A DNA stretch of 64,000 nt from Brevibacterium spongiae (GCF_026168515.1 NZ_CP093443.1:1550001-1614000), one strand, 5' to 3'. Shown: positions 8,291 to 17,055, counted from the first letter of the stretch. The notes: generated by a model not told the origin, from the letters alone. Program-made: numbers and translations.

Positions 8291-8358
8291 CTATTGCTAC
8301 CTGACGGCGCCCCAGCAACCCGGCGAAAGGTTGCTGGGGCGCCGTCAGGTAGCAATAG
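8291..8358. terminator. Perfect 30-bp inverted repeat, bidirectional terminator
   Basis: Arms 8291-8320 and 8329-8358 are perfect inverse complements around an 8-base loop (CGGCGAAA). It lies between convergent genes (tetR ends 8264, dsbA-like ends 8375), so it can stop both. The core CTACCTGACGGCGCCCCAGC recurs at 23230 and, slightly changed, in the split copy at 562 and 5098, so it is a dispersed repeat as well as a terminator. Confidence 0.9.
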
Positions 8359-8374
8359 AGGGGGTTTGTCTTGG

Positions 8375-9109
8375 TCAGCTGCAGCCGTCAGGCCCGCAGA
8401 CCGCGCCGTCGGCATACTCGTCGGCAGGTGCGCCGTCGGCAGACTGTCCGGGTCCCGCGAGCACCGTCAGCTTCTGGCTCTCCTCCCATGCGGTGTCGAG
8501 CGCCTGGGCGAAGACCTCTGCGGGTTGGGCGCCGGAGATGCCGTACTTGCGGTCGATGACGAAGAACGGGACGCCGTTGGCACCCAGGGAATGGGCCTCG
8601 CTGATATCGGCTCGGACCTCAGCGGAGAATTCCTCGGAGTCGAGGACGCGCCGGACCTCAGCGGCATCGAGGCCGAGTTCGCTGCTGACCTCACTGAGGT
8701 AGGCGATGTCGCCGATGTCGCGTCCCTTCTCGAAATGGCCCGACAGCAGGGCTTCCTTCGCCTCCGACATCACTCCCTGCGTCTTCGCAAAATGGAGGAA
8801 GCGGTGTGCGGTGAAGCTGTTGGCCACGACGACCGCATCGAAGTCGTAGCTCAGACCGACTCCGGCGGCCTGTTCGGTGACATGGTCGAACATCTGCCGC
8901 ACCTGCTCTGTCGGCATGCCCTTCATCTGGCTGAGGTACTCGGTCTCGGTGCCGTCGAAGTGGTCGGGCAGGCTCGGGTCGAGCTGGAAGCTGCGCCACT
9001 GCACGTCGACCTCGTTCTTGTGGTCGAAGCCGTCGAGGGCCGCTTCGAAGCGACGTTTGCCGATGAAACACCATGGACATGCGATGTCCGACCAGATCTC
9101 AATCTTCAT
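8375..9109 (-). CDS. DsbA-family thiol oxidoreductase (FrnE-like)
   Basis: 244 residues with a thioredoxin fold. The motif SDIACPWCFIGKRRF puts the redox pair at C11 and C14; a cis-proline segment GVPFFVIDRKYGISGAQP follows near residue 183, then a C-terminal pair CGPDGC. There is no signal peptide, so it should act in the cytoplasm like FrnE/2-hydroxychromene-isomerase-type DsbA relatives. Substrate is unknown. It converges on tetR over a strong hairpin and lies 45 bp downstream of the radical SAM gene on the same strand, so the two may be co-transcribed. Confidence 0.9.
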   Translation of the reverse strand: MKIEIWSDIACPWCFIGKRRFEAALDGFDHKNEVDVQWRSFQLDPSLPDHFDGTETEYLSQMKGMPTEQVRQMFDHVTEQAAGVGLSYDFDAVVVANSFTAHRFLHFAKTQGVMSEAKEALLSGHFEKGRDIGDIAYLSEVSSELGLDAAEVRRVLDSEEFSAEVRADISEAHSLGANGVPFFVIDRKYGISGAQPAEVFAQALDTAWEESQKLTVLAGPGQSADGAPADEYADGAVCGPDGCS

Positions 9110-9154
9110 ACCTGCGTCAACCGCCTCCGCGTCATGCTTATTCCGGGCGACGCC

Positions 9155-10219
9155 TCAGAACAGGGCCTGCTGCGCCGGGGCGGCGAACGAGGCCGCGGGC
9201 GGGCTCTGCGGTCCGACATCGGCCGGCCGCTGCCTGCCGCGCATCCGTGAGGTCTGCGGGTAGTCGTCATCGCTGCGAGCGCGCAGTTCGAAGCGGTCGA
9301 TGAGAGGGTTGATGCGCTCGCCGAGCCACTTCCGGTACTCCTTCGAGGCATAGGGCGAACGGGCGTACATTCGCCGGTAGCGGGGGAGGAGTTCGGGGTG
9401 TTCGCGCTCGAGCCAGGTGAAGAACCATTCGCGTGCACCGGGCCGCAGATGCAGCGCTCCGTAGACGACTCGGGCGGCTCCGGCGCTCTTGATCGCGGCA
9501 AGAGCCGCCTCGAGGTGATCACGGGAGTCGGTGAGCTTCGGCATGATCGGCATCATGAAGACCGTGACGTCGAATCCGAGTTCGGCCGCGGCGCGAACGG
9601 CGCCGAGTCGGGACTTCGTCGTCGGGGTGCCCGGTTCGATGCTCTGTTGGAGGGCGTCGTCGTGGACGGCGATCGACATGCTGATCTCGACCGGGACGTC
9701 CTCGGCGGCTCGAGCCAGGAGCGGGAGGTCGCGGCGAAGCAGTGTGCCCTTCGTCAGGATCGACATCGGCGTCTCATTCTCGGCCAGGGCGCTGATGATG
9801 CCCGGCATGAGGCCGTAACGGCCCTCCGCCCGCTGGTACGGGTCGGTGTTCGTGCCCAGGGCGACGTGGTCGTGTGCCCACTTCGGGCGCGATGCCTCGG
9901 CGGCGAGCACCTCGGCGATGTTGACCTTGACGATGACCTGCCTGTCGAAGTCCGTGCCGGAGTCGAAGTCGAGATAGCGGTGGGTGCTGCGGGCGAAGCA
10001 GTAGACGCAGGCATGTGAGCAGCCGCGGTAGGGGTTCACCGTCCAGGAGAACGGCATCGAGCTCGCCTGTGGGACCTTGTTGAGGGCCGACTTCGCAAGC
10101 ACCTCATGAAAGGTGATGCCGGAGAACTCCGGCGTGCGCACAGTTCGGATCAGCCCCTTGAGACCGAACAGATCCGGAGTCTCAGGACCTGCGTCATCGG
10201 TCAGCTCGTTCCACCTCAT
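9155..10219 (-). CDS. Rv2578c-type radical SAM protein (SplB-like family)
   Basis: 354 residues. The iron-sulfur motif CSHACVYC (C67, C71, C74) is a CxxxCxxC radical SAM site, preceded by NPYRGC, and followed by GTNTDPYQ and a TKGTLLRRDLPLL segment that are usual for the Rv2578c/SplB-related family. Such proteins are related to spore photoproduct lyases, but a DNA-repair activity has not been shown for this group as far as I know. The N-terminus MRWNEL matches family starts as I recall them, so ATG 10219 is kept despite the lack of a ribosome site. A LexA-like box sits 8 bp upstream. Confidence 0.85.
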   Translation of the reverse strand: MRWNELTDDAGPETPDLFGLKGLIRTVRTPEFSGITFHEVLAKSALNKVPQASSMPFSWTVNPYRGCSHACVYCFARSTHRYLDFDSGTDFDRQVIVKVNIAEVLAAEASRPKWAHDHVALGTNTDPYQRAEGRYGLMPGIISALAENETPMSILTKGTLLRRDLPLLARAAEDVPVEISMSIAVHDDALQQSIEPGTPTTKSRLGAVRAAAELGFDVTVFMMPIMPKLTDSRDHLEAALAAIKSAGAARVVYGALHLRPGAREWFFTWLEREHPELLPRYRRMYARSPYASKEYRKWLGERINPLIDRFELRARSDDDYPQTSRMRGRQRPADVGPQSPPAASFAAPAQQALF

Positions 10220-10226
10220 GAACTCA

Positions 10227-10244
10227 TTCGAACATGAGTTCGAA
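10227..10244. promoter_or_regulatory. LexA/SOS-box-like palindrome
   Basis: TTCGAACATGAGTTCGAA is a perfect inverted repeat with 7-bp arms and a 4-bp spacer. The core CGAAC-N4-GTTCG matches the Gram-positive/actinobacterial LexA consensus. It is placed 8-25 bp before the radical SAM start codon, where it would cover the promoter of a leaderless transcript. Confidence 0.75.
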
Positions 10245-10295
10245 TACGAGTCAAGGGGTGGTGAACGGGCGGTCAGCGGGAGGGCGTGGGAGTGG

Positions 10296-10826
10296 TCAGG
10301 AGACGCGCATCCCCTTGAAGGCGCTGCGATGGAAGACGAGCGCCTCCGGGCCGACTTCGCTGGTGGTGCCGAGGATCTCCAGCAGCGCCACGGTGTGATC
10401 GCCGGCCTCGACTTCGTTGTACAGGCGAGTCCACAGGTAGGCGGAGCTGTCCGGGATCGTCAGGCCGCCGGCGGCGGTCACCGCAGGCGTGATTCCGGCG
10501 AAGCGGCGACTGCGGTCCTTCGCCGCCAACTGGCGGGCCAGTGACTCCTGGTCCGTGCCCAGCAGAGAGATGCCCAGCTCGGGTACCTGCCGCAGGGAGG
10601 GCCAGGTGGTCGACGACTTCTGCACTGCGACACTGACCAGCGGCGGATCGAGGGACACCCCGACCGTCAGGGTCGAGGCAACGAGGCCGAGCGGAGCTCC
10701 GTCGATCTCGGCACCCAGGAAAGCCACTCCCTGGGGGAAGTGGGAGAACGTCTCGCGGAGCGCCTCCGGTGTGGCCGGGCTCGCCGCAGGCGTTGGTGCG
10801 GTGGTGGGGTCTGCCAAGAGCGTCAT
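10296..10826 (-). CDS. Flavin reductase family protein
   Basis: 176 residues of the FMN-binding flavin reductase fold: LRETFSHFPQGVAFLGAEIDG, then GLVASTLTVGVSLDPPLVSVAVQKSSTTWPSLR with the usual T-S-SDPP-like region, and a C-terminal FHRSAFKGM. These enzymes supply FMNH2 to two-component monooxygenases. ATG 10826 is preceded by AGGTGAAGGA. The gene diverges from the MHS transporter at 11160 and an NtaA-type monooxygenase at 12548, so it is probably the reductase partner of that enzyme. Confidence 0.88.
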   Translation of the reverse strand: MTLLADPTTAPTPAASPATPEALRETFSHFPQGVAFLGAEIDGAPLGLVASTLTVGVSLDPPLVSVAVQKSSTTWPSLRQVPELGISLLGTDQESLARQLAAKDRSRRFAGITPAVTAAGGLTIPDSSAYLWTRLYNEVEAGDHTVALLEILGTTSEVGPEALVFHRSAFKGMRVS

Positions 10827-11159
10827 TCCTTCACCTCTGAAGATCTGTTGAGCGAAATGGACCGGACTCCCGCTCGGGCGGTTGAGCCGGTCCGGGTCGT
10901 TCCTCTGTCGGTCGGTCCTGTGGCGTCGTCGGTCGGTTCTGTGACGGCGGCCGCTGTGTCGGGCCGTTGATCTCGATCATTGCAAATCGGACAGCGAACT
11001 GCAGCGGTCGAAGTCATATGACGACGTCGTGTGACCTCATGTGACGGACGAAGTCGGGTCGTGACGACATTCGCATCTATGACGTCGCTGGGCGACATAG
11101 ATTGCTCAGCGAATCTCTCACTCGGCAATTTCCCTCGGACAGTCACACAGGAGCAGCCC
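10827..11159. promoter_or_regulatory. Divergent promoter region, reductase and MHS transporter
   Basis: 333 bp with no gene. It contains two direct repeats of an 18-bp block, GTCGGTCGGTYCTGTGRC, at 10907-10924 and 10928-10945 (period 21), and a short palindrome ACGACGTCGT at 11021-11030 flanked by GTGAC words. An open frame from 11031 into the transporter is more likely leader, since the strong ribosome site is just before 11160. No regulator gene adjoins. Confidence 0.45.
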
Positions 11160-12491
11160 ATGACACAGACCTCGGCCACAGCGCCGATCACCCAGGATCC
11201 TCCTCGGGGGCTCTTGGCGGGCAAGAAGCGGGTACTGGCCTCGGCCTTCGCCGGTACGACGATCGAATGGTACGACTTCTACCTCTACGGAACAGCTGCC
11301 GCCCTGATCTTCAACGTCCAGTTCTTCCCCTCCGACAGCGAGCTCGGCAGCCGCCTGGCTGCCTTCGCCACCCTGGCCGTCGGCTTCTTCGCCCGCCCGC
11401 TCGGCGGAATCATCGCCGGTCACCTCGGTGATCGGGTCGGCCGCAAAGCGCTGCTCGTCGTATCCCTGCTGTCGATGGGGATCGCCTCGACGCTCATCGG
11501 CCTGGTCCCGAACTTCGAGGCCATCGGCTGGTGGGCTGCGGCCTCCCTCGTCGTTCTGCGCATCGTCCAGGGACTCTCGGCCGGCGCCGAATGGGGCGGA
11601 TCGGCGCTGCTGTCGGTTGAGCATGCGCCCGCTCGCAAGCGGGGGCTGTTCGGTTCGTTCACGCAGATCGGATCCGCTGCGGGCATGCTGTTGGCCACCA
11701 GCGCCTTCTTCCTCGTCCAGAATTCGATGAGTGCCGAAGCGTTCGAATCCTTCGGCTGGCGGATCCCGTTCCTCGCCTCCTCTCTGCTCGTCGCCCTGGG
11801 GCTGTGGATCCGCCTCGGAGTCTCCGATGCGCCCGAATTCCAGGAGCTCAAAGACTCCGGGAAGGTTGCGAAGGCTCCGCTGCGCGAGGTCATCACAGAA
11901 CACCCGAAGGTCCTGCTCATCACGATCGGGCTGCGCCTGGCACAGAACAGCGTCTTCTACCTCATCACCGTCTACATGCTCAGCTACCTGGCTGAGAACC
12001 GCGATGACTCCACCTCCGGAGTCACCGCGGTGATGATCGCCTCAGCGGTCGGCCTGGTCACCGGCCCGGCCTGGGGATGGGTCTCCGATCGCGTCGGCCG
12101 CAAGCCCGTGACGGTCTTCGGCTTCATCGGCATCGCCGTCTTCGGTTGGATCTTCTTCGCCTTCCTCGACAACGGACCGCTGGCTTTCCTGCCCATCGTC
12201 GTCATCCTCGGCATGAACCTCGCCCACGACGCCGTCTACGGACCGCAGGCGGCGTGGTTCGCCGAGCAGTTCCCCATCGAGGTCCGCTACTCGGGAGTGA
12301 ATATGGGCTACCAGCTGGGCACCGTCATCGGCGGCGGCATCATGCCGATGATCGCCGCCCTGCTCTACGTCGCCGGCGGCTATTCGCCCTGGCTCATCTG
12401 CGGCTACCTCACCCTTCTGTGCGTGCTCTCGCTCATCGCCGCAGTGGCTGCCAAGGACCCGGCCAGGTCACTTGCGCGCACCGCTGCCTGA
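11160..12491 (+). CDS. MFS transporter, metabolite:H+ symporter (MHS) family
   Basis: 443 residues, about 12 membrane helices. The start of the core, ASAFAGTTIEWYDFYLYGTAAALIF, and the loop GHLGDRVGRKALLV are hallmarks of the MHS group (shikimate, citrate and proline-betaine type symporters). ATG 11160 has CAGGAG seven bases upstream. It precedes the monooxygenase at 12548 by 56 bp on the same strand, so it probably imports that enzyme's substrate. The substrate is not identifiable from sequence. Confidence 0.9.
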   Translation: MTQTSATAPITQDPPRGLLAGKKRVLASAFAGTTIEWYDFYLYGTAAALIFNVQFFPSDSELGSRLAAFATLAVGFFARPLGGIIAGHLGDRVGRKALLVVSLLSMGIASTLIGLVPNFEAIGWWAAASLVVLRIVQGLSAGAEWGGSALLSVEHAPARKRGLFGSFTQIGSAAGMLLATSAFFLVQNSMSAEAFESFGWRIPFLASSLLVALGLWIRLGVSDAPEFQELKDSGKVAKAPLREVITEHPKVLLITIGLRLAQNSVFYLITVYMLSYLAENRDDSTSGVTAVMIASAVGLVTGPAWGWVSDRVGRKPVTVFGFIGIAVFGWIFFAFLDNGPLAFLPIVVILGMNLAHDAVYGPQAAWFAEQFPIEVRYSGVNMGYQLGTVIGGGIMPMIAALLYVAGGYSPWLICGYLTLLCVLSLIAAVAAKDPARSLARTAA

Positions 12492-12547
12492 GCAGACAGC
12501 CGCCCACTCAACCCCGCACCACTCACTGCTGAAAGAGGAGTACCCCG

Positions 12548-13927
12548 ATGACCAAACCGATCCTGCTCAACGCCTTCGACATGATGACCCCGGTCCACCA
12601 GTCGCCCGGACTGTGGCGACACCCGGAATCCCGTGTCGAGGACTTCACCAAGCTCTCCTTCTGGACCGATCTGGCCAAGACCCTCGAAGACGGCGGGTTC
12701 TCGTCCCTGTTCCTCGCCGACATCCTCGGCGTCTACGACGTGTACGGGGGCAATGCCGATGTCACCAATCGCGGGGGAGTGCAGTTCCCGCTGCTCGACC
12801 CGCTGGTCGCGGTGCCGGCGATGGCCGCAGCGACGACGACGCTGGGCTTCGGCGTCACCGCCTCGGTGACCTATGAGAAGCCCTACCTGCTCGCTCGCAC
12901 ACTGACCACCCTCGACCACTTCACGAACGGTCGCGTCGCCTGGAACATCGTCACCAGCTACGTCGATTCGGCTGCCCGCAACCTCGGACTCAAGGGCCAG
13001 ATCCCCCATGACGAACGCTATGACCGGGCCGATGAGTTCATGGAGGTCATGTACAAGCTCTTCGAGGGCTCGATCACTCCCGAGGCGCTCAAGGCCGACG
13101 CCGATGCCAACGTCTTCGTCGACCCGGACGAGGTCCACGACATCGGCCACGAGGGCAAGTTCTTCACCGTGCCCGGTCAGGCACTCGCCGTCCCGGGGCC
13201 CCAGGGGACCCCGCTGCTGTTCCAGGCCGGCGCCTCGAAGCGCGGGCAGGAGTTCGCCCTCGACCACGCCGAGGCGATCTTCTTCTCCGGTCCGACCCCG
13301 CAGATCCTGCGCAGTTGGGTCGACAAGGTCCGCGAGGGGCTCGAGGAGCGCGGCCGTGATCGCAATTCCGTGAAGATCTTCGCCCTGGCCACCGTCATCG
13401 TCGATGACACCGACGAGGCCGCCGAGGCGCGGCTGGCCGATTACCGGAAGTACGTCGACACCGAATCCGCGCTCTCGCTCTTCGGTGGGTGGACCGGAGT
13501 CGACCTCTCCGGTGCTGCTCCCGACGACACGCTCGAATACGTCGCCACCGAGGCCAACCAGTCCGCGCTCGCCTCCTTCACCACCATGGCCGGAGACGCG
13601 CCGTGGACCATCCGCGATCTCGCGGAGTTCGTCGCCCTCGGCGGCCGCGGGCCCGTCATCACCGGATCGCCTGCCACGGTCGCCGACGAATTCCAGCGCT
13701 GGATGGACGAAGCGGACATCGACGGCTTCAACATCGCCGCCGCAGTGCGCCCGGCCGATGCCGAACGGTTCACGAAGTACGTCTCGCCCGAACTGCGGCG
13801 CCGCGGACTTCTGCCCGAACCCGTCGCCGGAGCCACGGTGCGCGAACAGCTCACCGGGGCCGGACCGCGCCTGGCCGACGATCATACGGGTGCCCGCTAC
13901 CGCCTCGGCGAGGGCGCACGCGTCTGA
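12548..13927 (+). CDS. NtaA/SnaA/DszA-type flavin-dependent monooxygenase
   Basis: 459 residues of the bacterial-luciferase-like fold. NtaA-group features are NAFDMMTPVHQSPGLWRHPES at the N-terminus, SLFLADILGVYDVYGG, the GVTASVTYEKPYLLARTLTTLDHFTNGRVAWNIVTSY segment (shown in parts: YEKPYLLAR, HFTNGRVAWN), and GTPLLFQAGASKRGQEFA. Such enzymes use FMNH2 from a separate reductase to oxidise nitrilotriacetate, EDTA, sulfonates or related compounds. GAAAGAGGAG precedes ATG 12548. The reductase at 10296 and transporter at 11160 complete a plausible uptake-and-oxidation module. Confidence 0.9.
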   Translation: MTKPILLNAFDMMTPVHQSPGLWRHPESRVEDFTKLSFWTDLAKTLEDGGFSSLFLADILGVYDVYGGNADVTNRGGVQFPLLDPLVAVPAMAAATTTLGFGVTASVTYEKPYLLARTLTTLDHFTNGRVAWNIVTSYVDSAARNLGLKGQIPHDERYDRADEFMEVMYKLFEGSITPEALKADADANVFVDPDEVHDIGHEGKFFTVPGQALAVPGPQGTPLLFQAGASKRGQEFALDHAEAIFFSGPTPQILRSWVDKVREGLEERGRDRNSVKIFALATVIVDDTDEAAEARLADYRKYVDTESALSLFGGWTGVDLSGAAPDDTLEYVATEANQSALASFTTMAGDAPWTIRDLAEFVALGGRGPVITGSPATVADEFQRWMDEADIDGFNIAAAVRPADAERFTKYVSPELRRRGLLPEPVAGATVREQLTGAGPRLADDHTGARYRLGEGARV

Positions 13928-13945
13928 TCCGCACGGCGTGAGCCG

Positions 13946-13996
13946 GGATCGGGAGACGGCCGTGGGGCATAATGGTCTGCGGCCGTTTTCCGATCC
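13946..13996. terminator. Hairpin between monooxygenase and MFS gene
   Basis: Imperfect inverted repeat, 15 of 17 pairs: GGATCGGGAGACGGCCG at 13946 against the inverse of CGGCCGTTTTCCGATCC at 13980. A CATAAT that could serve as a -10 lies in the loop. It may end the monooxygenase operon or act in the leader of the next gene. Confidence 0.6.
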
Positions 13997-14016
13997 GCCG
14001 ACCGAACAGAGACCGT

Positions 14017-15291
14017 ATGAGTGCCCCGACGCCGCTGACCACGACCGACTCCACCGAGGATCGCTGGTACCGGCGCAAGGCGCTGTTCGCCGCCGCGGTC
14101 GGCTATGGGCTCGACGGCTTCGACCTCCTCATCCTCAGCTTCGCTCTCTCGGGCATCATCGCGTCCTTCGGACTCAGCGACGTCGAGGCCGGTTCGCTGT
14201 CTACGATCACCCTGCTCGGAGCGGTGGTCGGAGGCATCGTCTTCGGGGCGCTCGCCGACCGCCACGGGCGCATCAAGGTGCTCACGTGGACGGTGCTGAT
14301 CTTCGCCGTGTTCACAGGCCTTTCGGCCTTCGCCCAAGGCTACTGGGACCTCGCGGCCTACCGGTTCATCGCCGGGATCGGCATCGGCGGTGAGTTCGGG
14401 ATCGGCATGGCATTGGCCGCCGAGGCGGTGCGGGCCGACCAGCGCGCCCGGGCCACCTCATGGGTGGGAGTGGGATTTCAGCTCGGCGTCTTCGCGGCAG
14501 CCCTGATCTCTGCTCCCGTCATCGCACTCTGGGGCTGGCGGGCACTGTTCGTCATCGGCCTCGTCCCTGCCGTGTACGCCTTCTTCGTCCGCTGCGGCGT
14601 CGACGAGCCCGAGGCCTTCGTCCGAGCGCAGGGTGAGACCCCCGGGCCGTCCGCCGGTGAGGAGGCGGGAACCGGAGCGGGGGAGTCCTTCGCCGCGAAG
14701 ATCGGCTCTCTCGTCAAAGATCGGGAGACGGCGAAGATCACCTTCGCCCTGACGGTCCTCACCACTGTGCAGAACTTCGGCTACTTCGGCGTCATCACGT
14801 GGCTGCCGAACTACCTCTCTTCGCAGATGGGGCTTGGGGTCACGAAGGGCTCGCTGTGGACTGCCGTGACCGTGATGGGCATGCTCGCGGGAATCCTCAT
14901 CTTCGGGCAGGTCGCAGACCGTCTCGGACGGCGACCGGCATTCTGGATCTTCCAGGCCGGGGCGATCATCACCATCCTCGTCTACAGCCAGCTCGGCGAC
15001 CCGACGGCGCTGCTGGCCGGAGGGTTCTTCATGGGTGCCTTCGCCAACGGCATGCTCGGCGGTCACGGAGCGCTGCTGGCCGAGATGTACCCGACCGAGG
15101 TCCGTGCCACGGCCCAGAACGTCATCTTCAACATCGGCCGCGCCATCGGCGGCCTGGCTCCGGTCGTCATTGCTCTGCTGGCCGGGTCGCTCGGCTTCGG
15201 GTTCGCACTCGCGCTCCTGCCGGCCATCTACGTCATCCAGTTCCTCGCGATGTTCCTCCTGCCGGAGAAGCGCGGGCACGCTCTCGAATGA
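14017..15291 (+). CDS. MFS transporter, aromatic-acid:H+ symporter-like
   Basis: 424 residues, 12 predicted helices with a longer cytoplasmic loop after helix 6 (GETPGPSAGEEAGTGAGESF). The opening RRKALFAAAVGYGLDGFDLLILSFALS, the loop GALADRHGRIKVL and RFIAGIGIGGEFG fit the AAHS/SV2-like MFS groups that take up aromatic or small organic acids. ATG 14017 is preferred. An earlier in-frame ATG at 13972 lies in the loop of a hairpin and next to a CATAAT element. The substrate is unknown. Confidence 0.82.
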   Translation: MSAPTPLTTTDSTEDRWYRRKALFAAAVGYGLDGFDLLILSFALSGIIASFGLSDVEAGSLSTITLLGAVVGGIVFGALADRHGRIKVLTWTVLIFAVFTGLSAFAQGYWDLAAYRFIAGIGIGGEFGIGMALAAEAVRADQRARATSWVGVGFQLGVFAAALISAPVIALWGWRALFVIGLVPAVYAFFVRCGVDEPEAFVRAQGETPGPSAGEEAGTGAGESFAAKIGSLVKDRETAKITFALTVLTTVQNFGYFGVITWLPNYLSSQMGLGVTKGSLWTAVTVMGMLAGILIFGQVADRLGRRPAFWIFQAGAIITILVYSQLGDPTALLAGGFFMGAFANGMLGGHGALLAEMYPTEVRATAQNVIFNIGRAIGGLAPVVIALLAGSLGFGFALALLPAIYVIQFLAMFLLPEKRGHALE

Positions 15292-15405
15292 GGCGCCGTC
15301 AGTGAGCGAACGAGGAAGCGCAGGCGGCCGACCGAGGAAGCGTCAGTGACGAAGTGTGACAACCGGACACGGTGAGCGGCGACGAGAGTCCGATACTTGT
15401 CGATT

Positions 15406-16893
15406 GTGACTTCACCAGATCCTGCCGCCGAAGCGGCTCAGACATCAGCAGCCGCTCAGGCACCTTCGGGCTCGCAGACGCCGCGCATCGTGTCCTCCGC
15501 CGCCGACATCCACTCGGTCCTCGCCGAATTCGGGTCCCAGGGCACGAAGACGACAGCGGTCATCATCCTCGCCCTCGGCGGCATCTTCATGGACGCCTAC
15601 GACTTCTCCTCCCTGGCCTTCGGCATCACGGCGATCAAGGAGCAGTTCGGCCTCAGCGGATTCATGACCGGTCTCGTCAACGCCTCGATCATGGTCGGTG
15701 CCGTCTTCGGTGCGCTCTTCGGCGGTTACCTCGTCGACAGGTTCGGACGCTACAAGCTGTTCATGGCCGATATGGTCTTCTTCGTCATCGCCGCGATCGG
15801 CTGTGCGGTGGCACCGAACGAATGGGTGCTCATCGCCTTCCGCTTCGTCATGGGCATCGGTGTCGGACTCGACCTGCCGGTGGCGATGGCGTTCCTCGCT
15901 GAATTCTCCAAACTCAAGGGAAAGGGCAACCGCTCACAGCGTGTCAACGCCTGGTCGCCGGCGTGGTACTTCGCCACCGGAGTCGGCTACCTCATCGTGC
16001 TCATCATCTTCCTCACCCTGCCGTATGAGCAGCACGCGATCCTGTGGCGCATCGTCGTCGGCTTCGGGGCAGTGCCGGCCCTCATCGTGCTCCTCGTTCG
16101 TCGCCGCTATCTGGCCGAATCACCCGAATGGCTGGCCAACCAGGGAGACCTCAAAGGCGCCGTCGAGGTCATGCGCAGCCACCACAACCTCAACGTCGAA
16201 CTCGCCCCCGCGAAGGAACGCGAGACCGCGAACCAGGACGTGACCGAAACTGCCGCCGGCGGACGGTGGAGCGGCTTCGCCGAACTCTTCTCACCCCGCT
16301 ACCGTGTGCGCACCATCGTCGCCCTCTGCGTGTCAGTGTTCTCGACCTTCGGCTACAACGCCGTCGCCTACGGCACCCCGCTCATCATCACCACGCTGTT
16401 CCACCAGACGCCGCTGATCACGATCGTCTCCTCGCTGATCATCAACCTCGGATTCGGCACGATCGGCGGACTGGTGGGAATGAGCATCGTCAACCGCTTC
16501 GGCACCCGCAGGATCACTCTTGTCGGGTTCATCATCCAGGCGGCATCACTGGGTCTGCTGGCGATCGTGGGCATTCCGAGCGGGGCACTGGTCCTCGTCT
16601 CCGTGGCCATGCTCTCGGCCTTCGTCTTCGCTCAGGCAGGCGGTCCGGGAGCGAACCTCATGAACTACGCGACTCTGTCGTATCCGACGAGGCTGCGCGG
16701 AATCGGCATCGGCTTCAACCAGTCAGTGCTGCGTGCCTTCTCGATCGTCTCGCTCATCATGTTCCCGATCCTCGCGGCGTCCCTGGGCACCGGAGTGTTC
16801 TGGATCGTCGCCTGTGCGCCTGCCGCCGGCGCGATCGCCGTCGGCATCGTCGTCTGGGATCCCACGGCCAAGGACGTCGAACACGAAGACTGA
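15406..16893 (+). CDS. MFS transporter, sugar-porter/AAHS-like
   Basis: About 495 residues with 12 helices. Motifs: GGIFMDAYDFSSLAFGI in helix 1, GGYLVDRFGRYKLFM in loop 2-3, RFVMGIGVGLDLPVAMAFLAEFS, and RRYLAESPEWL before the central loop. PESP-like and D-R-F-G-R signatures point to the sugar-porter or organic-acid branch. Start is uncertain: GTG 15406 follows GATACT by 8 bp and may be leaderless, while TTG 15397 is in frame. The gene ends before a long hairpin at 16904. Confidence 0.8.
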   Translation: MTSPDPAAEAAQTSAAAQAPSGSQTPRIVSSAADIHSVLAEFGSQGTKTTAVIILALGGIFMDAYDFSSLAFGITAIKEQFGLSGFMTGLVNASIMVGAVFGALFGGYLVDRFGRYKLFMADMVFFVIAAIGCAVAPNEWVLIAFRFVMGIGVGLDLPVAMAFLAEFSKLKGKGNRSQRVNAWSPAWYFATGVGYLIVLIIFLTLPYEQHAILWRIVVGFGAVPALIVLLVRRRYLAESPEWLANQGDLKGAVEVMRSHHNLNVELAPAKERETANQDVTETAAGGRWSGFAELFSPRYRVRTIVALCVSVFSTFGYNAVAYGTPLIITTLFHQTPLITIVSSLIINLGFGTIGGLVGMSIVNRFGTRRITLVGFIIQAASLGLLAIVGIPSGALVLVSVAMLSAFVFAQAGGPGANLMNYATLSYPTRLRGIGIGFNQSVLRAFSIVSLIMFPILAASLGTGVFWIVACAPAAGAIAVGIVVWDPTAKDVEHED

Positions 16894-16903
16894 TTCCGGC
16901 CCA

Positions 16904-16951
16904 CGTCGCCGAATCGGATGAATGGTATGCCATTCTTCTGATTCGGCGACG
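16904..16951. terminator. Long hairpin containing a TGGTATNCCA motif
   Basis: Arms begin CGTCGCCGAATC (16904) and end GATTCGGCGACG (16951), with an inner GAATGG-TATG-CCATTC. It lies 10 bp after the MFS stop, so termination is the simplest role. The apex holds TGGTATGCCA (16923-16932), a shape typical of GntR/FCD operators, and a sister motif occurs at 17046. Confidence 0.65.
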
Positions 16952-16973
16952 CGCGAATAATCCGCGATGTCCG

Positions 16974-17055
16974 TTGCCAACGCACTGTGACGCAGGTTAC
17001 GCTGAGGTGGTCAGATTTCGACGCCACAGAGCTGTGTTCCTCGTTTGGTATCCCA
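16974..17055 (+). promoter_or_regulatory. Putative promoter and operator of the NCS1 permease
   Basis: TTGCCA (16974-16979), an 18-bp spacer and TACGCT (16998-17003) make a plausible promoter. TGGTATCCCA at 17046-17055 lies downstream of the predicted start of transcription and 32 bp before the start codon. It resembles TGGTATGCCA at 16923. Both could bind the GntR/FCD protein encoded at 19370-20203. Confidence 0.45.

Noticed and set aside
12404..13885. Long open frame of 493 codons on the minus strand
   Set aside because: It is antisense to the monooxygenase gene, which has clear family motifs. The translation is biased to G, R, E and D as expected from the complement of GC-rich codons.
15311..15342. 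Repeat CGAGGAAGCG (two copies) between MFS genes
   Set aside because: Two 10-bp copies 22 bp apart in a GC-rich gap are weak, with no symmetry or promoter context.
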